Assembly (NCBI RefSeq): GCF_002001015.1
Contig: NZ_MUNO01000050.1
Location: 1-64,000 of the forward strand
Source: Polaromonas sp. A23
Lineage (GTDB): Bacteria; Pseudomonadota; Gammaproteobacteria; Burkholderiales; Burkholderiaceae_C
Length of the DNA: 64,000 nucleotides
Direction of reading: 5' to 3'
The position numbers and the translations under genes were made by a program. This document shows, piece after piece, positions 18,398 to 28,115 of this stretch. Position 1 is the stretch's first letter. Each line of letters starts with the position of its first letter. The notes beneath the pieces are model-generated. The model had not been told where the DNA came from, searched no databases, and worked only from the letters and a program-made list of their open reading frames with translations.

Positions 18398-19282
18398 ATG
18401 AAGTACTCGACTCTCATGATTGCCACCTTGCTGGCAGCCGGCCTGGCAACGACGGCAGGCGCACAGACCCTGAAAAAGGTCGCCGACAGCAACAAGATCA
18501 CTGTTGCCTACCGCGAAGCCTCGGTTCCTTTCAGTTACCTGATCGGATCGACCAAGTCGGTGGGGTTTTCGGTGGAACTGACCGAAGCGATCATTGATGA
18601 CGTGCGCAAGAAGATTAAAAAGCCCAATCTTGAAGTCTCGTACATGCCGGTAACTTCCCAGAACCGCATTCCGCTTCTGGTCAACGGCACTTACGACCTG
18701 GAGTGTGGATCCACCACCAACAACTCCACACGCGGCAAGGACGTGGCTTTTGCCGTCAACCATTTCTACACCGGAACGCGCTTGCTGGTGAAGAAGAGTT
18801 CGGCCATCAAGAACTACGCTGATCTCGCCAAAAAAACAGTTGCCAGCACCACCGGCACCACCAACTCGCAGGTGATCCGCAAGTACAGCACCGACAAAAA
18901 ACTCGACATGCAGATCATCCTGGGCAAAGACCACGATGACTCCCTGCTGCTTGTTGAAAATGACCGCGCTGTGGCGTTTGCGATGGACGACATCCTGCTG
19001 TTTGGCTTGATGGCCAACTCGAAGAACCCGGCTTCCCTGGAAGTGGTGGGTGATGCGCTGCAGGTCGAGCCCTACAGCTGCATGTTGCGCAAGGACGACC
19101 CCGAGTTCAAGAAGCTGGTCGACGGCACCATCTCGCGCCTGATGAAATCGGGCGAGTTCAGCAAGCTCTATGACAAGTGGTTCATGTCGCCGATTCCTCC
19201 CAAGGGCGTCAACCTGAATCTGCCAATGAGTGCGGAACTCAAAGCCAACCTCAAGGCGGCAAGCGACAAGCCTGCACTGTAA
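18398..19282 (+). CDS. Amino-acid ABC transporter periplasmic binding protein (GltI-like)
   Basis: 294 residues. Signal peptide 1-22 (AGA cleavage), then a type 3 solute-binding fold. It resembles the glutamate/aspartate binder: VGFSVELTEAI, LECGSTTNN, AFAMDDILL and KLYDKWF are typical segments. AAGGA precedes ATG 18398. No permease or ATPase gene is adjacent, so it is an orphan that must work with a system encoded elsewhere. It is divergent from the oxidase and 191 bp before the racemase. Confidence 0.92.
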   Translation: MKYSTLMIATLLAAGLATTAGAQTLKKVADSNKITVAYREASVPFSYLIGSTKSVGFSVELTEAIIDDVRKKIKKPNLEVSYMPVTSQNRIPLLVNGTYDLECGSTTNNSTRGKDVAFAVNHFYTGTRLLVKKSSAIKNYADLAKKTVASTTGTTNSQVIRKYSTDKKLDMQIILGKDHDDSLLLVENDRAVAFAMDDILLFGLMANSKNPASLEVVGDALQVEPYSCMLRKDDPEFKKLVDGTISRLMKSGEFSKLYDKWFMSPIPPKGVNLNLPMSAELKANLKAASDKPAL

Positions 19283-19291
19283 TTGCGAACA

Positions 19292-19308
19292 AGGCGGCCT
19301 TGCCGCCT
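19292..19308 (+). other. Hairpin after the GltI-like gene
   Basis: AGGCGGC / GCCGCCT stem with a 3-nt loop, 10 bp after the stop. No T-tract follows, so it may stabilise the 3' end or only weakly terminate. Confidence 0.45.
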
Positions 19309-19473
19309 GATGTTCCCGGGTGGCAAGGCCCCGCAGGTGCCGAGCCGCCAGTTCTGTCTTTATCAAACGCGGACTGCGATGCGGTCTGCAGCGCCATGCG
19401 CCGGATGATCACTTGTTGACCCTGGAGGTCGGCAGGCCAGTCGGCCGAAATGCAAAAAAATGAAGGTCAACAC

Positions 19474-20217
19474 ATGAGCAGAACCCCGGTTGTCGGCATT
19501 TTGGGAGGCATGGGCCCGGCCGCCGGCGCAGACTTTGCACGGCTGTTCGTTCAGGCCTGCGCTGACCGTATGCGGGAGCTCAACATTCCGGTGTCGGATC
19601 AGGCGTTTCCCGAGCATTGGCTGGCGCAGGTGCCTGTTCCTGACCGGAGCGCGGCTCTGGAGTCGAGCGACCTGGGCGCACACCAGCCGCTGGACCCGAT
19701 GCTGCAGGCCGTGGGCAAGCTGGCTGCACTCGGCGCCACGACAGTTGCTGTTGCCTGCAACACGGCGCATGCATGGCATGGTGCGCTGCAAGAACGTTTC
19801 CCGCAGATCGAGGTGCTACATGTGGCGCGCGAAGTGGCCCGGACGCTGGCCGCTCGCGGCGTGCGCGAAGTGGGGTTGATGGCAACGGAGGGTACTTATC
19901 GCGCCGGCCTTTACGACCAGGCGCTGCGCCAGGCAGGGTTGGTATGCCACACGCCTCTGCCTGCTGAGCGTGAGCGTTTGATGCAGGGCATCTACGACGG
20001 CGTCAAGGTGGGCAACCTGGCGCTTGCGCACGACTGCTTTTCAGACGTGGCTCGCACGCTGGCCCAACGGCACGGCTTGTCAACGCTCATACTTGGTTGC
20101 ACGGAAATTCCGCTGGTCTTGCGCTCGGTTCCAGGCATGGACCGTCTGGAACTGGTCGATCCTGCCGACTTGCTGGCGCGCGCGTTGGCGCAACGGGCCT
20201 ATGCGCAGGCCAGCTGA
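19474..20217 (+). CDS. Aspartate/glutamate racemase family protein
   Basis: 247 residues from ATG 19474; an upstream in-frame ATG at 19450 lacks a ribosome-binding site, while AAGG lies before 19474. It opens with VVGILGGMGPAAG, and the two catalytic cysteines are in ACNTAHAWH and LGCTEIPL, the signature of cofactor-independent aspartate racemases. It interconverts L- and D-aspartate (or a related acid). With the neighbouring GltI-like binder and D-amino-acid dehydrogenase it suggests uptake, racemisation and oxidation of acidic amino acids. Confidence 0.9.
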   Translation: MSRTPVVGILGGMGPAAGADFARLFVQACADRMRELNIPVSDQAFPEHWLAQVPVPDRSAALESSDLGAHQPLDPMLQAVGKLAALGATTVAVACNTAHAWHGALQERFPQIEVLHVAREVARTLAARGVREVGLMATEGTYRAGLYDQALRQAGLVCHTPLPAERERLMQGIYDGVKVGNLALAHDCFSDVARTLAQRHGLSTLILGCTEIPLVLRSVPGMDRLELVDPADLLARALAQRAYAQAS

Positions 20218-20295
20218 GGCCTGACTGGGTCGTCCAAGCCCTGAAAAGACTTTTTTGTTAACGAAATCGGCCATTTCCCCACGAGTGGTGGACGT

Positions 20296-20326
20296 GAATA
20301 GCTATTAAAACAATAGCAAATGCCAA
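20296..20326 (+). repeat. Repeat A copy 5 (core)
   Basis: AATAGCTATTAAAACAATAG followed by CAAATGCCA, the core hairpin half of repeat A, between the convergent racemase and hslR genes. Confidence 0.6.
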
Positions 20327-20330
20327 CTCC

Positions 20331-20738
20331 TCATTGGTCTACCGAGGCACTCCAGCGGTCACCCCAAGCCTTGTCCTGGGCTTTGTCCAGACTGCGCCGG
20401 TCGCGTTTGGTGGGACGACCGTGCTCATAGCCACCGGCCGGGTCGGCGCCAAGGCGCCGTTGCTCGGCCGCCGCTTCACGCAGGCGCAGGCTGTCTGCAG
20501 TTTCTTCGTAGAGTTGCTGTGCGACAGGCGCCGGTCCGCGTTGCTGGCTCAGGGCCTTCACCAGCACCGTGCGGGTGACGGGTCCTTGCCGCATGGCCAC
20601 CGTGTCGCCGGGTTTGACTTCCCGGGCCGGTTTGGCTTCCTGGCTGTTGACCTGAACGCGACCCTTGCCGATTTCCTCGCTTGCCAGGGAGCGGGTTTTG
20701 TAAAACCGTGCGGCCCACAGCCACTTGTCAAGACGCAT
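20331..20738 (-). CDS. hslR: Heat-shock ribosome-associated protein Hsp15 (S4 domain)
   Basis: 135 residues. The N-terminal S4 RNA-binding domain (MRLDKWLWAARFYKTRSLA) is followed by a basic C-terminal tail with RPTKRDRR. In E. coli Hsp15 binds stalled 50S subunits carrying peptidyl-tRNA and helps recycle them. GGAG lies eight bases before ATG 20738. It is transcribed in the same direction as tctDE, 51 bp downstream of tctE, but functional linkage is unlikely. Confidence 0.92.
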   Translation of the reverse strand: MRLDKWLWAARFYKTRSLASEEIGKGRVQVNSQEAKPAREVKPGDTVAMRQGPVTRTVLVKALSQQRGPAPVAQQLYEETADSLRLREAAAEQRRLGADPAGGYEHGRPTKRDRRSLDKAQDKAWGDRWSASVDQ

Positions 20739-20789
20739 CCGTCAACTCCGGTCGCTTCTGAAGCCGTCGATCTGCGTGCATTGTTTTCA

Positions 20790-22187
20790 TCACTCGTGAT
20801 TGTGTACCAGTGGCAGCCGCACCGTTGCATCCAGCCCGGTAATACGCCCATGGTCTTCGCGGTTTTCGAGCGTGACGCTGCCCCCCAGCGCCTGCGTGAT
20901 CTCGCGGCAGATGGCCAGGCCCAGGCCCGAGCCGTGGCGCACATTGCCGGCGGAAAAAGGCTGGTACAGACGTGCTGCCAGCTCGCCCGAAATGCCCGGA
21001 CCGCTGTCGCTGACCGTCAGGGCCAGGTACTGCGAATCGGTGACAAGCCGTACCGACAGCGCGCCGCACGGCTGGCTGTGCTTGATGGCGTTATGCAGCA
21101 GGTTACGGCAAAGCTCGCCCAGCATCCATTCGTGGGCGTGCACGCTGGCTGGCGTGGTTTCGATATCGAAGTCAAGGTCTTTCTCGGCAATCAGCGGCGC
21201 AAGGTCCAGCGCCACGGCCCGGACGATGGCCGCCATGTCGACCGGACCCAGGTCGGCCTGCTGGCGCAATTGCTCCACCTTGGCCAGCGCCAGCATCTGG
21301 TTGGCCAGCAGGGTGGCGCGATCCACGGTCTGGTTGATTTCGGCCAATGCAGCCAGGGCGTCCATGTCGCCGCGCAATGCGGACTGCACCTGCACCTTGA
21401 GCACGGCCAGCGGCGTGCGAAGCTGGTGCGCCGCGTCGCGCACAAACCGCTTTTGATTGTCCAGCAGGTGTTGCAGGCGGCCCATCACATCGTTTGTTGC
21501 TTCCACCAGCGGCAGCAATTCGCGCGGCGCGTCCGGTGCGGCGATGGCGGTCAGGTCCCCTTCGGGACGTGCCTGCAGTTCTGCGCTGAGACGCCGCACC
21601 GGGCGCGTGGCGCGCTGCACCACCACCACGGCCACCAGCGCGATGACGACCAGCAGCAGCGCCTGCCGCCACAAGGTGTCGACCAGGATTTTGCGGGCCA
21701 GGGTGGTTCGCAGTTCCAGTGTTTCGGCGACCTGCACGACGGCCATGCCACGTCCCTGCGAGCTGGCCACCGGTTGCAGCAGAACTCCCACGCGCACCGC
21801 GTCTCCCGCGTAAACGTCGTCGTAAAAATCAACCAACGCGGAGTAGGGCGGCTTCGCAGGAATATGGCCGCGCCAGAAAGGAAGCTGGGCATAACCCGAG
21901 ACCATCTCCCCCTTGAGGCTGGATACCCGGTAGAAAAGACGGCTCTGGTTGTCGGCCTCGAACGCTTCCAGTGCCGCGTAAGACACGGTCACGCGCAGCA
22001 CGGACTGTTCGTCATAACCGGTCACATCAAGCTGCTCGCCAATCGACTTGGCCGAGGCCAGCAGTGTGCGGTCATAGGCGGTGTTGACCGCGTCCAGGGC
22101 TTGCCTGTACAGGCTCACGGTATTGGCAGTGACGAGCAAACCCACCGGGATCAGGATGCCCAGCAGAAGGTACTTGCGCAGGGACAT
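20790..22187 (-). CDS. tctE: Sensor histidine kinase TctE
   Basis: 465 residues from ATG 22187. Two transmembrane helices (about 7-25 and 173-191) bracket a periplasmic sensor domain. The HisKA box is RDAAHQLRTPLAV (phosphorylated His254) and the ATPase lobe has NLLHNAIKH, DSGPGI and HGSGLGLAI. It belongs to the TctE group that senses tricarboxylates via TctC. The frame stays open to ATG 22391, which overlaps the tctD stop by 4 bp. The extra 68 residues are encoded by two tandem repeat B copies, so either a repeat-derived cytosolic extension exists or translation starts at 22187, where GTGGGGGTC of the repeat could act as ribosome-binding site. Confidence 0.88.
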   Translation of the reverse strand: MSLRKYLLLGILIPVGLLVTANTVSLYRQALDAVNTAYDRTLLASAKSIGEQLDVTGYDEQSVLRVTVSYAALEAFEADNQSRLFYRVSSLKGEMVSGYAQLPFWRGHIPAKPPYSALVDFYDDVYAGDAVRVGVLLQPVASSQGRGMAVVQVAETLELRTTLARKILVDTLWRQALLLVVIALVAVVVVQRATRPVRRLSAELQARPEGDLTAIAAPDAPRELLPLVEATNDVMGRLQHLLDNQKRFVRDAAHQLRTPLAVLKVQVQSALRGDMDALAALAEINQTVDRATLLANQMLALAKVEQLRQQADLGPVDMAAIVRAVALDLAPLIAEKDLDFDIETTPASVHAHEWMLGELCRNLLHNAIKHSQPCGALSVRLVTDSQYLALTVSDSGPGISGELAARLYQPFSAGNVRHGSGLGLAICREITQALGGSVTLENREDHGRITGLDATVRLPLVHNHE

Positions 22188-22285
22188 GACCCCCACGCTT
22201 TTCACTTCGTGTGCCTCCGACGTTGCGTTGCCCCTTTCGCCGGAAGATGGGGTTGTGCTTGCTTGGGACGGCCCGGCGCTGAAAG
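22188..22285 (-). repeat. Repeat B copy 3 (tandem unit 1)
   Basis: Begins GACCCCCACGCTTTTCACTT on the plus strand and ends in GGGACGGCCCGGCGC. It is diverged in the middle. Together with unit 2 it is in frame with tctE; both units encode SAGP.Q.STTPS and end HEVKSVGV. Confidence 0.75.
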
Positions 22286-22289
22286 CTTC

Positions 22290-22370
22290 GACCCCCACGC
22301 TTTTCACTTCGTGTGATGCACTGCCCCCCGAGGGGGTTGTGCTCGTTTGGGTCGGCCCGGCACTGCGCAC
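22290..22370 (-). repeat. Repeat B copy 4 (tandem unit 2)
   Basis: Second unit starting GACCCCCACGCTTTTCACTT, 102 bp after the first (34 codons, frame kept). It carries the diagnostic hairpin GCCCCCCGAGGGGG. It lies between tctD and tctE. Confidence 0.8.
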
Positions 22371-22387
22371 GTCAGCCTCACCACCTT

Positions 22388-23071
22388 TCATTGCACATCC
22401 ACTTTCAGCAGGTAGCCCAGGCCACGCAGGGTCACCAAGGTGACACCGGTGTGTGCTATTTTTTTGCGCAGCCGGTACACCACCACTTCGACCGCTTCGT
22501 ATTGCACGTCGGCTTCGCCGGGAAACACCAGCTCGAACAGCCTTTCCTTTGACACCGCTTGGTCGGGCTTGACGATCAGGGCCTGCAGCAGGGCAAGTTC
22601 ACGGGGCGTGAGCTCCAGGATCTGGTCGCGGTGGTAAATCGCGCCGCTGTCTTTCTCATATCTGAGCTGGCCCGCCAGATGGTCCCCGCTGCCGGGTTCG
22701 GTACTTGACGTTGTGCGCCGGCGGCTCAGGGCACGCAGGCGGGCTTCGAGCTCGTCGAGATCAAACGGTTTGGGCAGGTAATCGTCTGCGCCCGTGTTCA
22801 GGCCGATGATGCGGTCACCGACGGTGCCGCGTGCCGTGAGGATGAGTACCGGCGTTGTCAGGCCCTGGCTGCGCGCCTGCTCCAGCACCTGCAGGCCATC
22901 CATCCCGGGCAGGCTCAAGTCCAGCACCACCACGTCGGGCTGCGCGGCGGTCCATTGCGCCAGCGCCTTGCGGCCGTCGGTGCAACCCAGCACGTCCATG
23001 CCGCGCCGGCTCAGTGCGCGTTGCAAGGCAGTTTGCATGGAGGGGTCGTCCTCGATCAGCAGCAATTTCAT
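22388..23071 (-). CDS. tctD: Response regulator TctD (OmpR family)
   Basis: 227 residues from ATG 23071. The receiver domain has the phospho-acceptor Asp51 in VVVLDLSLPGMDG, and the C-terminal winged-helix domain (about 130-225) ends with VYRLRKKI and TLRGLGYLL. It probably activates the divergent tctCBA genes when phosphorylated by TctE. The intergenic region of 108 bp contains a small inverted repeat that may be its binding site. It overlaps the extended tctE frame by 4 bp. Confidence 0.93.
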   Translation of the reverse strand: MKLLLIEDDPSMQTALQRALSRRGMDVLGCTDGRKALAQWTAAQPDVVVLDLSLPGMDGLQVLEQARSQGLTTPVLILTARGTVGDRIIGLNTGADDYLPKPFDLDELEARLRALSRRRTTSSTEPGSGDHLAGQLRYEKDSGAIYHRDQILELTPRELALLQALIVKPDQAVSKERLFELVFPGEADVQYEAVEVVVYRLRKKIAHTGVTLVTLRGLGYLLKVDVQ

Positions 23072-23094
23072 GTTCAACAGCATGACACGACATT

Positions 23095-23112
23095 AGCACT
23101 TTCCCCAGTGCT
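23095..23112. promoter_or_regulatory. Small inverted repeat between tctD and tctC
   Basis: AGCACT-TTCCCC-AGTGCT, an exact 6-bp dyad in the 108-bp divergent region. Candidate TctD operator; a TTGACA follows at 23127-23132 that could be a -35 element for tctC. Confidence 0.35.
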
Positions 23113-23179
23113 TTTGGACAGCCGTTTGACAGACAGGCGGCGCATGATCCACCTGTTACTACATCACACGGAGACATTC

Positions 23180-24139
23180 ATGCGTCGCGATACTTTTCTC
23201 AAATCCCTGGCGGCACTTGCCGCTGCGGGTGCTTTCCCACTCTCGGCCCGGGCTGCGGCCAGCGTCAAAATGATGATCCCCGCCAATCCCGGCGGCGGCT
23301 GGGACACCACCGGCCGCGCACTGGGCAAAGCCCTGCAGGACTCAACTGCCGCATCTACAGTGACCTACGACAACAAGGGCGGTGCCGCGGGTGCGCTCGG
23401 CCTGGCCCAGTTCATCAACGGCAGCAAGGGTGACCCCAATGCCATGATGGTGATGGGAGCGGTCATGCTCGGTGGCCTGATCACCGGCAAGCCGCCCGTC
23501 AGCCTGTCCCAGGTCACGCCGATTGCGCGCCTGACCAGCGAGTACAACGTGTTTGTGCTGCCTGCCAACTCGCCTTTCAAGACCATGGCTGACGTGATTG
23601 CGCAGCTCAAGAAAGACCCCGGCAGCGTGAAATGGGGCGGCGGCTCGCGCGGATCCACAGAACACATTGCGGCGGCCATGATTGCCCGCGAAGTCGGCGT
23701 TGATCCTTCGAAGATCAACTACGTTGCCTTCCGTGGCGGCGGTGAAGCCACAGCGGCCATCCTGGGCGGCAACGTCACCATAGGCGGCAGCGGCTACAGC
23801 GAGTTTGCCGAATATATCAACACCGGAAAAATGAGGGCACTGGCCGTCACGTCCGACACCCGCCTCAAGGGCATCAACGTGCCCACCCTCAAGGAGCAGG
23901 GTGTCAATGTGGTCATCGGCAACTGGCGCGGCGTTTACGGCGCACCCGGTATCTCTGCCGCCGAGCGTCAGGCTCTGACCGACATGATTCTCAAGGCCGT
24001 CAAATCCAAGGCCTGGATGGAAGCCTCCGAGAAAAACAACTGGACGCCTGCTGTGCTCACCGGTGCCGCCTTCGACAAGTTTGTCGATGACGACATGGCC
24101 AGCCTGCGCGCCACCATGGTCAAGTCGGGCATGGTCTAG
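23180..24139 (+). CDS. tctC: Tripartite tricarboxylate transporter substrate-binding protein TctC (Bug family)
   Basis: 319 residues from ATG 23180 with CACGGAGAC upstream. The signal peptide ends near residue 25 (ARA). Bug-family features are present: the MIPANPGGGWDTTGRAL opening, the NKGGAAGALG loop and GGEATAAILGGNV. It captures a carboxylated substrate in the periplasm for the TctAB permease and may also present it to TctE. It is separated from tctB by 157 bp containing two hairpins, consistent with extra binding-protein synthesis. Confidence 0.93.
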   Translation: MRRDTFLKSLAALAAAGAFPLSARAAASVKMMIPANPGGGWDTTGRALGKALQDSTAASTVTYDNKGGAAGALGLAQFINGSKGDPNAMMVMGAVMLGGLITGKPPVSLSQVTPIARLTSEYNVFVLPANSPFKTMADVIAQLKKDPGSVKWGGGSRGSTEHIAAAMIAREVGVDPSKINYVAFRGGGEATAAILGGNVTIGGSGYSEFAEYINTGKMRALAVTSDTRLKGINVPTLKEQGVNVVIGNWRGVYGAPGISAAERQALTDMILKAVKSKAWMEASEKNNWTPAVLTGAAFDKFVDDDMASLRATMVKSGMV

Positions 24140-24190
24140 GAGTCTGCAAACGCCCCGGGCCTCGGTTCGGGGTGGTGGCTGCAGCGAGAG

Positions 24191-24233
24191 GCTACCCGGC
24201 CGGGTAGCAAGCGCCCATGCCGTCACGGCATGG
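24191..24233 (+). other. Two hairpins between tctC and tctB
   Basis: An 18-bp perfect palindrome GCTACCCGG/CCGGGTAGC (24191-24208) is followed by CCATGCCG-TCA-CGGCATGG (24215-24233). Neither has a T-tract. They are likely 3'-end stabilisers or attenuators after the abundant binding-protein message. Confidence 0.6.
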
Positions 24234-24296
24234 TGTTGACCCGTCTTCCCTGTACCCGTCTTCACGGCTACGATGTCGTGACGATAAGGAAAAAAA

Positions 24297-24818
24297 ATGA
24301 CACAACCTTCGTTTTCCAATGCGCAATTACGTTTGCAGAAGCTGGTTGGCGCTGGCGTGGTGCTGCTCGCCCTCGGCTTGGCGTTTGGTGCCGTCACCAT
24401 CCCGTCCGAGGCTGGTTATGGCGGTGTCGGGCCGAACTTTCTGCCCTGGCTGGTTTCCCTGGCCTTGCTTGTTTGTGGCGTCTTTATTGTCTGGGAGGCG
24501 TTGAGTGGTGGCTTTCGTTCGCTCGATGAGCCAAGCGGGGCGCCACATGGCGACTGGACGGGGTTTGCCTGGGTGTCGGCGGGCCTTCTCGCTAACGCCG
24601 CATTGATCACCACCATCGGCTTTATTTTCAGTTGCACCTTGTGCTTTGTGCTGGCGGTTCAGGGTTTGCGCGGCGCCGAAGGCAAGGCTGATCTGAGGCC
24701 CACAGTCTGGCTCAAGGACGTGCTGATCGGCATGGCGATTTCCGCGCCGGTGTACTGGACTTTCACGAAATTCCTGGCAATCAACCTGCCAGGGCTGACT
24801 TCAACCGGCTGGCTCTAA
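24297..24818 (+). CDS. tctB: Tripartite tricarboxylate transporter small membrane subunit TctB
   Basis: 173 residues with four predicted membrane segments (about 16-34, 42-64, 85-120 in two parts, 140-160), the normal topology for TctB. It partners TctA in the inner membrane in sodium-coupled uptake. The gene starts just after an A-rich AAGGAAAAAAA site and ends 3 bp before tctA. Confidence 0.9.
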   Translation: MTQPSFSNAQLRLQKLVGAGVVLLALGLAFGAVTIPSEAGYGGVGPNFLPWLVSLALLVCGVFIVWEALSGGFRSLDEPSGAPHGDWTGFAWVSAGLLANAALITTIGFIFSCTLCFVLAVQGLRGAEGKADLRPTVWLKDVLIGMAISAPVYWTFTKFLAINLPGLTSTGWL

Positions 24819-24821
24819 ATC

Positions 24822-26324
24822 ATGGACATCTTCAATCAGCTGCTGCAGGGCTTTGCAACTGCCGCCACACCGGTCAACCTGCTGTGGTGTTTTGTGGGTT
24901 GTGCTCTGGGCACAGCCATTGGTGTGTTGCCGGGTATCGGGCCTGCCGTGGCGGTGGCCATGCTGCTGCCCATTACCGCCAAGGTTGAGGCCACCGCCTC
25001 GATGATTTTTTTCGCGGGCATTTATTACGGCGCCATGTACGGCGGCTCCACAACCTCCATCCTGCTCAATACGCCGGGGGAAACGGCGAGCATGGTCACG
25101 GCGATGGAGGGCAACCGCATGGCCAAGAGCGGGCGAGCGGGCGCGGCGCTGGCTACGGCAGCCATCGGCTCTTTTGTGGCAGGCACGATCGCCACGGTGA
25201 TGGTTACGCTGTTTGCGCCCATCGTGGCAGAACTTGCCGTCAAGCTCGGCCCGCCCGAGTACTTCATGTTGATGGTGCTGGCATTCACCACCGTCAGTGC
25301 GGTGCTGGGCAAAAGCACCGTGCGCGGCCTGACAGCTTTGTTTGTCGGCTTGGCAGCGGGTCTTGTGGGGCTGGACCAGATCTCCGGTCAGGCGCGCTAC
25401 ACGGGCGGCGTGCCCGAGTTGCTCGATGGCGTCGAGATTGTTCTGGTGGCTGTGGGCCTGTTTGCGGTTGCTGAAGCCATGTATGCGGTGCTGTACGAAG
25501 GCCGTGTGGTCGAGTCGCAGAACAAGATGAGCAGGGTGTACATGACGGGCCGGGACTGGCGCCGTTCCTTGCCGGCCTGGCTGCGCGGAACCGCCATTGG
25601 TGCGCCGTTTGGCTGCATTCCCGCCGGCGGCACCGAGATCCCGACCTTCCTGAGCTACGCTGCCGAGAAGAAGCTGGCCAAGGGCGATGACAAGGCCGAG
25701 TTCGGTGCGGCAGGCGCCATTGAAGGCGTGGCCGGCCCCGAAGCCGCCAACAACGCCACGGTGACCGCGGCCATGATTCCGTTGCTCACACTGGGCATCC
25801 CAACGTCCAACACCACGGCCATCTTGCTGGGTGCTTTCCAGAACTACGGCATCCAGCCCGGCCCGCAGCTGTTCACCACGTCGTCGGCATTGGTCTGGGC
25901 ATTGATTGCTTCGCTGTACATCGGCAACGTGATGCTGCTGGTGCTGAACCTGCCCCTGGTCGGGCTGTGGGTCAAGCTGCTGAAGATTCCCAAGACCTAC
26001 CTGTATGCAGGCATCCTGATTTTTGCGACGGTAGGCGTCTACGGCATGCGGCAAAGCGCGTTTGACCTCTTCCTGCTGTACGGCATTGGCGTGCTTGGCG
26101 TGGTGATGCGGCGCTTCGACTTTCCGACCGCCCCGGTGGTGGTCGGAATGATTCTTGGCCCCCTGGCTGAAGCGCAACTGCGCAACGCCATGTCGATCGG
26201 TGAAGGCAGTGCGATGGTGTTCCTGCAGCGTCCGGTGTCGGTGATCCTGATCGTTGTGGTGCTTGGCGTTCTCATCCTGCCGAGGTTGGCCAAAACCTGG
26301 TCTGCGCGCCGTTTGGCGGCCTGA
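24822..26324 (+). CDS. tctA: Tripartite tricarboxylate transporter large membrane subunit TctA
   Basis: 500 residues with about twelve membrane segments. The family signature [19 protein letters not shown] lies at about 36-54, and the conserved [20 protein letters not shown] loop follows. A second re-entrant motif, [17 protein letters not shown], lies near 330. It forms the transport pathway for a di- or tricarboxylate delivered by TctC. A full repeat A copy lies right after the stop. Confidence 0.95.
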   Translation: MDIFNQLLQGFATAATPVNLLWCFVGCALGTAIGVLPGIGPAVAVAMLLPITAKVEATASMIFFAGIYYGAMYGGSTTSILLNTPGETASMVTAMEGNRMAKSGRAGAALATAAIGSFVAGTIATVMVTLFAPIVAELAVKLGPPEYFMLMVLAFTTVSAVLGKSTVRGLTALFVGLAAGLVGLDQISGQARYTGGVPELLDGVEIVLVAVGLFAVAEAMYAVLYEGRVVESQNKMSRVYMTGRDWRRSLPAWLRGTAIGAPFGCIPAGGTEIPTFLSYAAEKKLAKGDDKAEFGAAGAIEGVAGPEAANNATVTAAMIPLLTLGIPTSNTTAILLGAFQNYGIQPGPQLFTTSSALVWALIASLYIGNVMLLVLNLPLVGLWVKLLKIPKTYLYAGILIFATVGVYGMRQSAFDLFLLYGIGVLGVVMRRFDFPTAPVVVGMILGPLAEAQLRNAMSIGEGSAMVFLQRPVSVILIVVVLGVLILPRLAKTWSARRLAA

Positions 26325-26340
26325 AGCCGGTTTCTTTATA

Positions 26341-26400
26341 AGAAAAGTGGCTTCAGCCCTTTGATTACGGGCGCAAGCAGCTATAAAAAACAGAGCAAAT
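26341..26400 (+). repeat. Repeat A copy 6 (full length)
   Basis: AGAAAAGTGGCTTCAGCCCT, then ACGGGCGCAAGCAGCTAT, then a degraded second arm (AGAGCAAAT). One of the best full-length copies, between tctA and the sigma-54 activator gene. Confidence 0.85.
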
Positions 26401-26425
26401 CAACCCGTGAGAAAACCGGGTTGAT
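26399..26425. other. Hairpin upstream of the sigma-54 activator
   Basis: ATCAACCCG / CGGGTTGAT, 9-bp perfect arms with a 9-nt loop. No T-tract follows. It could end the tctCBA transcript or be an operator for the activator gene. Confidence 0.45.
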
Positions 26426-26468
26426 CTTGCCGAACTGACATGTGAGCCTGCCGCGCTACCATCTGCGC

Positions 26469-27965
<1,497 letters not shown>

Positions 27966-27974
27966 AAATAAGGC

Positions 27975-28021
27975 AATTGTCTGATTATAAGGCAATAAAT
28001 TTGCCTTATAAGCAGACAATT
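27975..28021. promoter_or_regulatory. Large palindrome, probable activator binding site (UAS)
   Basis: 21-nt arms (27975-27995 and 28001-28021) with a single mismatch and a 5-nt centre. The arms contain AATTGTCTG and TTATAAGGCAA. An extra partial AAGGCAA copy precedes the left arm. It is centred about 95 bp before the expected start of the sigma-54 transcript, the usual position for enhancer-binding sites, and begins 10 bp after the activator stop. A terminator role is less likely because no T-tract follows. Confidence 0.75.
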
Positions 28022-28066
28022 ATTGGATTGATGTGAAAATATTCATATAAATCAACAGTTTATTTC

Positions 28067-28082
28067 TGGCACGACATGTGCA
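28067..28082 (+). promoter_or_regulatory. Sigma-54 (-24/-12) promoter of the Liv-type operon
   Basis: TGGCACGACATGTGCA. The -24 part is a perfect TGGCACG, the -12 part is GTGCA in place of TTGCA, and the GG-to-GC spacing is right. The start site should fall near 28093, giving a short leader to ATG 28116. Confidence 0.8.
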
Positions 28083-28115
28083 ATCCTGGTGCGCAACACA
28101 TAACAGGAGACATCC

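Noticed and set aside
20334..22316. 660-codon plus-strand open frame opposite hslR and tctE
   Set aside because: It is antisense to two well-supported genes, rich in His/Gln/Arg as expected for a shadow frame in high-GC DNA, and has no recognisable domain.
22955..23179. Upstream extension of tctC to 394 residues
   Set aside because: It overlaps tctD on the other strand and precedes a normal signal peptide with a strong ribosome-binding site at 23180.
24801..26177. 458-codon minus-strand open frame opposite tctA
   Set aside because: Composition (His/Gln/Arg-rich) and position show it is the antisense shadow of a membrane protein gene.
27975..28021. Palindrome read as a rho-independent terminator of the activator gene
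   Set aside because: No T-tract follows either arm, the stem is AT-rich, and a sigma-54 promoter lies about 45 bp downstream, so a binding site fits better.
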